From Anaerolineales bacterium (GTDB taxonomy: Bacteria > Chloroflexota > Anaerolineae > Anaerolineales > UBA11579): a stretch of DNA of 52,606 nucleotides. Positions within the stretch are counted from its first letter, which is position 1. Each line of letters starts with the position of its first letter. Of this stretch, positions 52,151-52,606 are shown in pieces. The stretch lies in the NCBI GenBank assembly GCA_016932165.1, contig JAFGDK010000008.1, forward strand, positions 1 to 52,606, read 5' to 3'. Both the position numbers and the translations under genes were made by a program. The notes under the pieces were generated by a model. That model was given only the letters and a program-made list of their open reading frames with translations, was not told the origin of the DNA and did not search any database.

Positions 52151-52476
52151 CTCTCCCCCCTCTTCAGGCTCACTCCACAATTTTACCTGAGAGTTCCTTT
52201 CTGATTCCCTGAACACAATTCACGTAAAACCCTTAGACAGGTTGGAATAAGAAAACATCACACCCCCCCAATTTAATCCCAGACCAGCGGGAGACCCATC
52301 ATTTCCCCTAAGTTGCTGCTGGGAAAAAACGAAAGAATAACGTCAGCAACGTGAAATCACACCGATGTTTACCCCAACCCCCACCCCTGAGACGGTTCAT
52401 AAGCCCGGCCAGATTCTTCGGGGAAGGGAGCCGGGGGGTTGGGGCCGCGTAGCAGCTGGATCGCTAAGGCTTGTAT
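52151..52476. other. Intergenic stretch with GC-rich inverted repeat
   Basis: No gene was seen here. The only structure is a GC-rich inverted repeat (52372-52445), described separately. No tRNA or promoter was recognised. Confidence 0.5.
52372..52445. repeat. GC-rich inverted repeat
   Basis: CCCCAACCCCC at the left and GGGGGTTGGGG at the right face each other over about 50 bases, with CTTCGGGGAAGG inside. The arms look like small dispersed intergenic repeat elements known in many genomes, but no second copy is in the window. Confidence 0.5.
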
Positions 52477-52606
52477 TCAGGTGGCAAATTGGGTTATGTG
52501 GTCAATTGATTCGCCGATGCCAGCATATGGATCAGGTTCGGGATATCTCATCGCCAGCCATTCCTGCCCTTTTCCAATCCCAGCATTCAATCCCCGGATT
52601 CCACAA
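52477..52606 (-). CDS. Possible C-terminal end of a gene cut by the window edge
   Basis: A minus-strand frame is open from the window edge to TGA at 52477-52479, about 42 codons, ending in EPDPYAGIGESIDHITQFAT. The other two frames contain stops. Its short length leaves a real chance of coincidence. No family recognised. Confidence 0.3.
   Translation of the reverse strand, partial: CGIRGLNAGIGKGQEWLAMRYPEPDPYAGIGESIDHITQFAT

Overview
The window looks like a chromosomal segment of a Chloroflexota bacterium, most likely class Anaerolineae. The hints are secreted proteins with long Thr-Pro linkers, an NBR1-type Ig-like lipoprotein, DUF5667 and DUF5666-like secreted proteins, many Ser/Thr kinases with FHA partners, and a split archaeal-type glutamate synthase. 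No rRNA, tRNA, phage, transposase or CRISPR array was seen. The taxonomic call is inference; the gene content is read from the sequence.

Layout. Positions 1-7078 (minus strand) hold a signalling cluster: a membrane Ser/Thr kinase, a TPR/membrane/FecR-like protein, an FHA protein, a decayed copy of the kinase tail, and a second TPR/FecR-like paralogue that runs off the window. Positions 7276-13861 (plus) hold TerC, an acyltransferase, DNA polymerase IV with a co-translated nuclease-like protein, and a sugar-phosphate operon (pgi-rpiA-pgl). Positions 13975-16775 (minus) hold a histidine kinase, HflX and a small membrane protein. Positions 16940-22757 hold an AIM24-family protein, a membrane PP2C phosphatase, and a convergent two-component pair. 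Positions 22901-27500 (minus) hold a zinc-ribbon protein, a glutaredoxin, a luciferase-like oxidoreductase, a histone-deacetylase-like amidohydrolase and a Tat-exported phosphoesterase.

Positions 27680-36767 are regulatory: a kinase-FHA fusion, an ArsR/DUF2087 repressor with a small partner, and three ECF sigma modules with different membrane partners (DUF5667 protein; small membrane protein; anti-sigma-like protein plus bactofilin-like protein). DegV and a small hypothetical lie between them. Positions 36980-39794 hold a lipid kinase, a nucleotidyltransferase and an AI-2E-type transporter. Positions 39995-45720 are a three-gene glutamate synthase operon with its own terminator and a long structured leader. 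Positions 45787-52606 hold a homocysteine methyltransferase, an M14 peptidase, a small DVGPKP/membrane pair, an Ig-like lipoprotein, two secreted proteins sharing a two-cysteine domain, and small hypotheticals.

The best leads for something new are as follows. (1) A repeated ECF-type promoter lies before the sigma gene at 30051 and again inside its partner gene, directly upstream of an internal ribosome site and in-frame start. This implies a second, shortened product. (2) A structured leader of about 340 nt ending in a terminator-like hairpin precedes the glutamate synthase genes. (3) A nuclease-like protein is translationally coupled to DNA polymerase IV.
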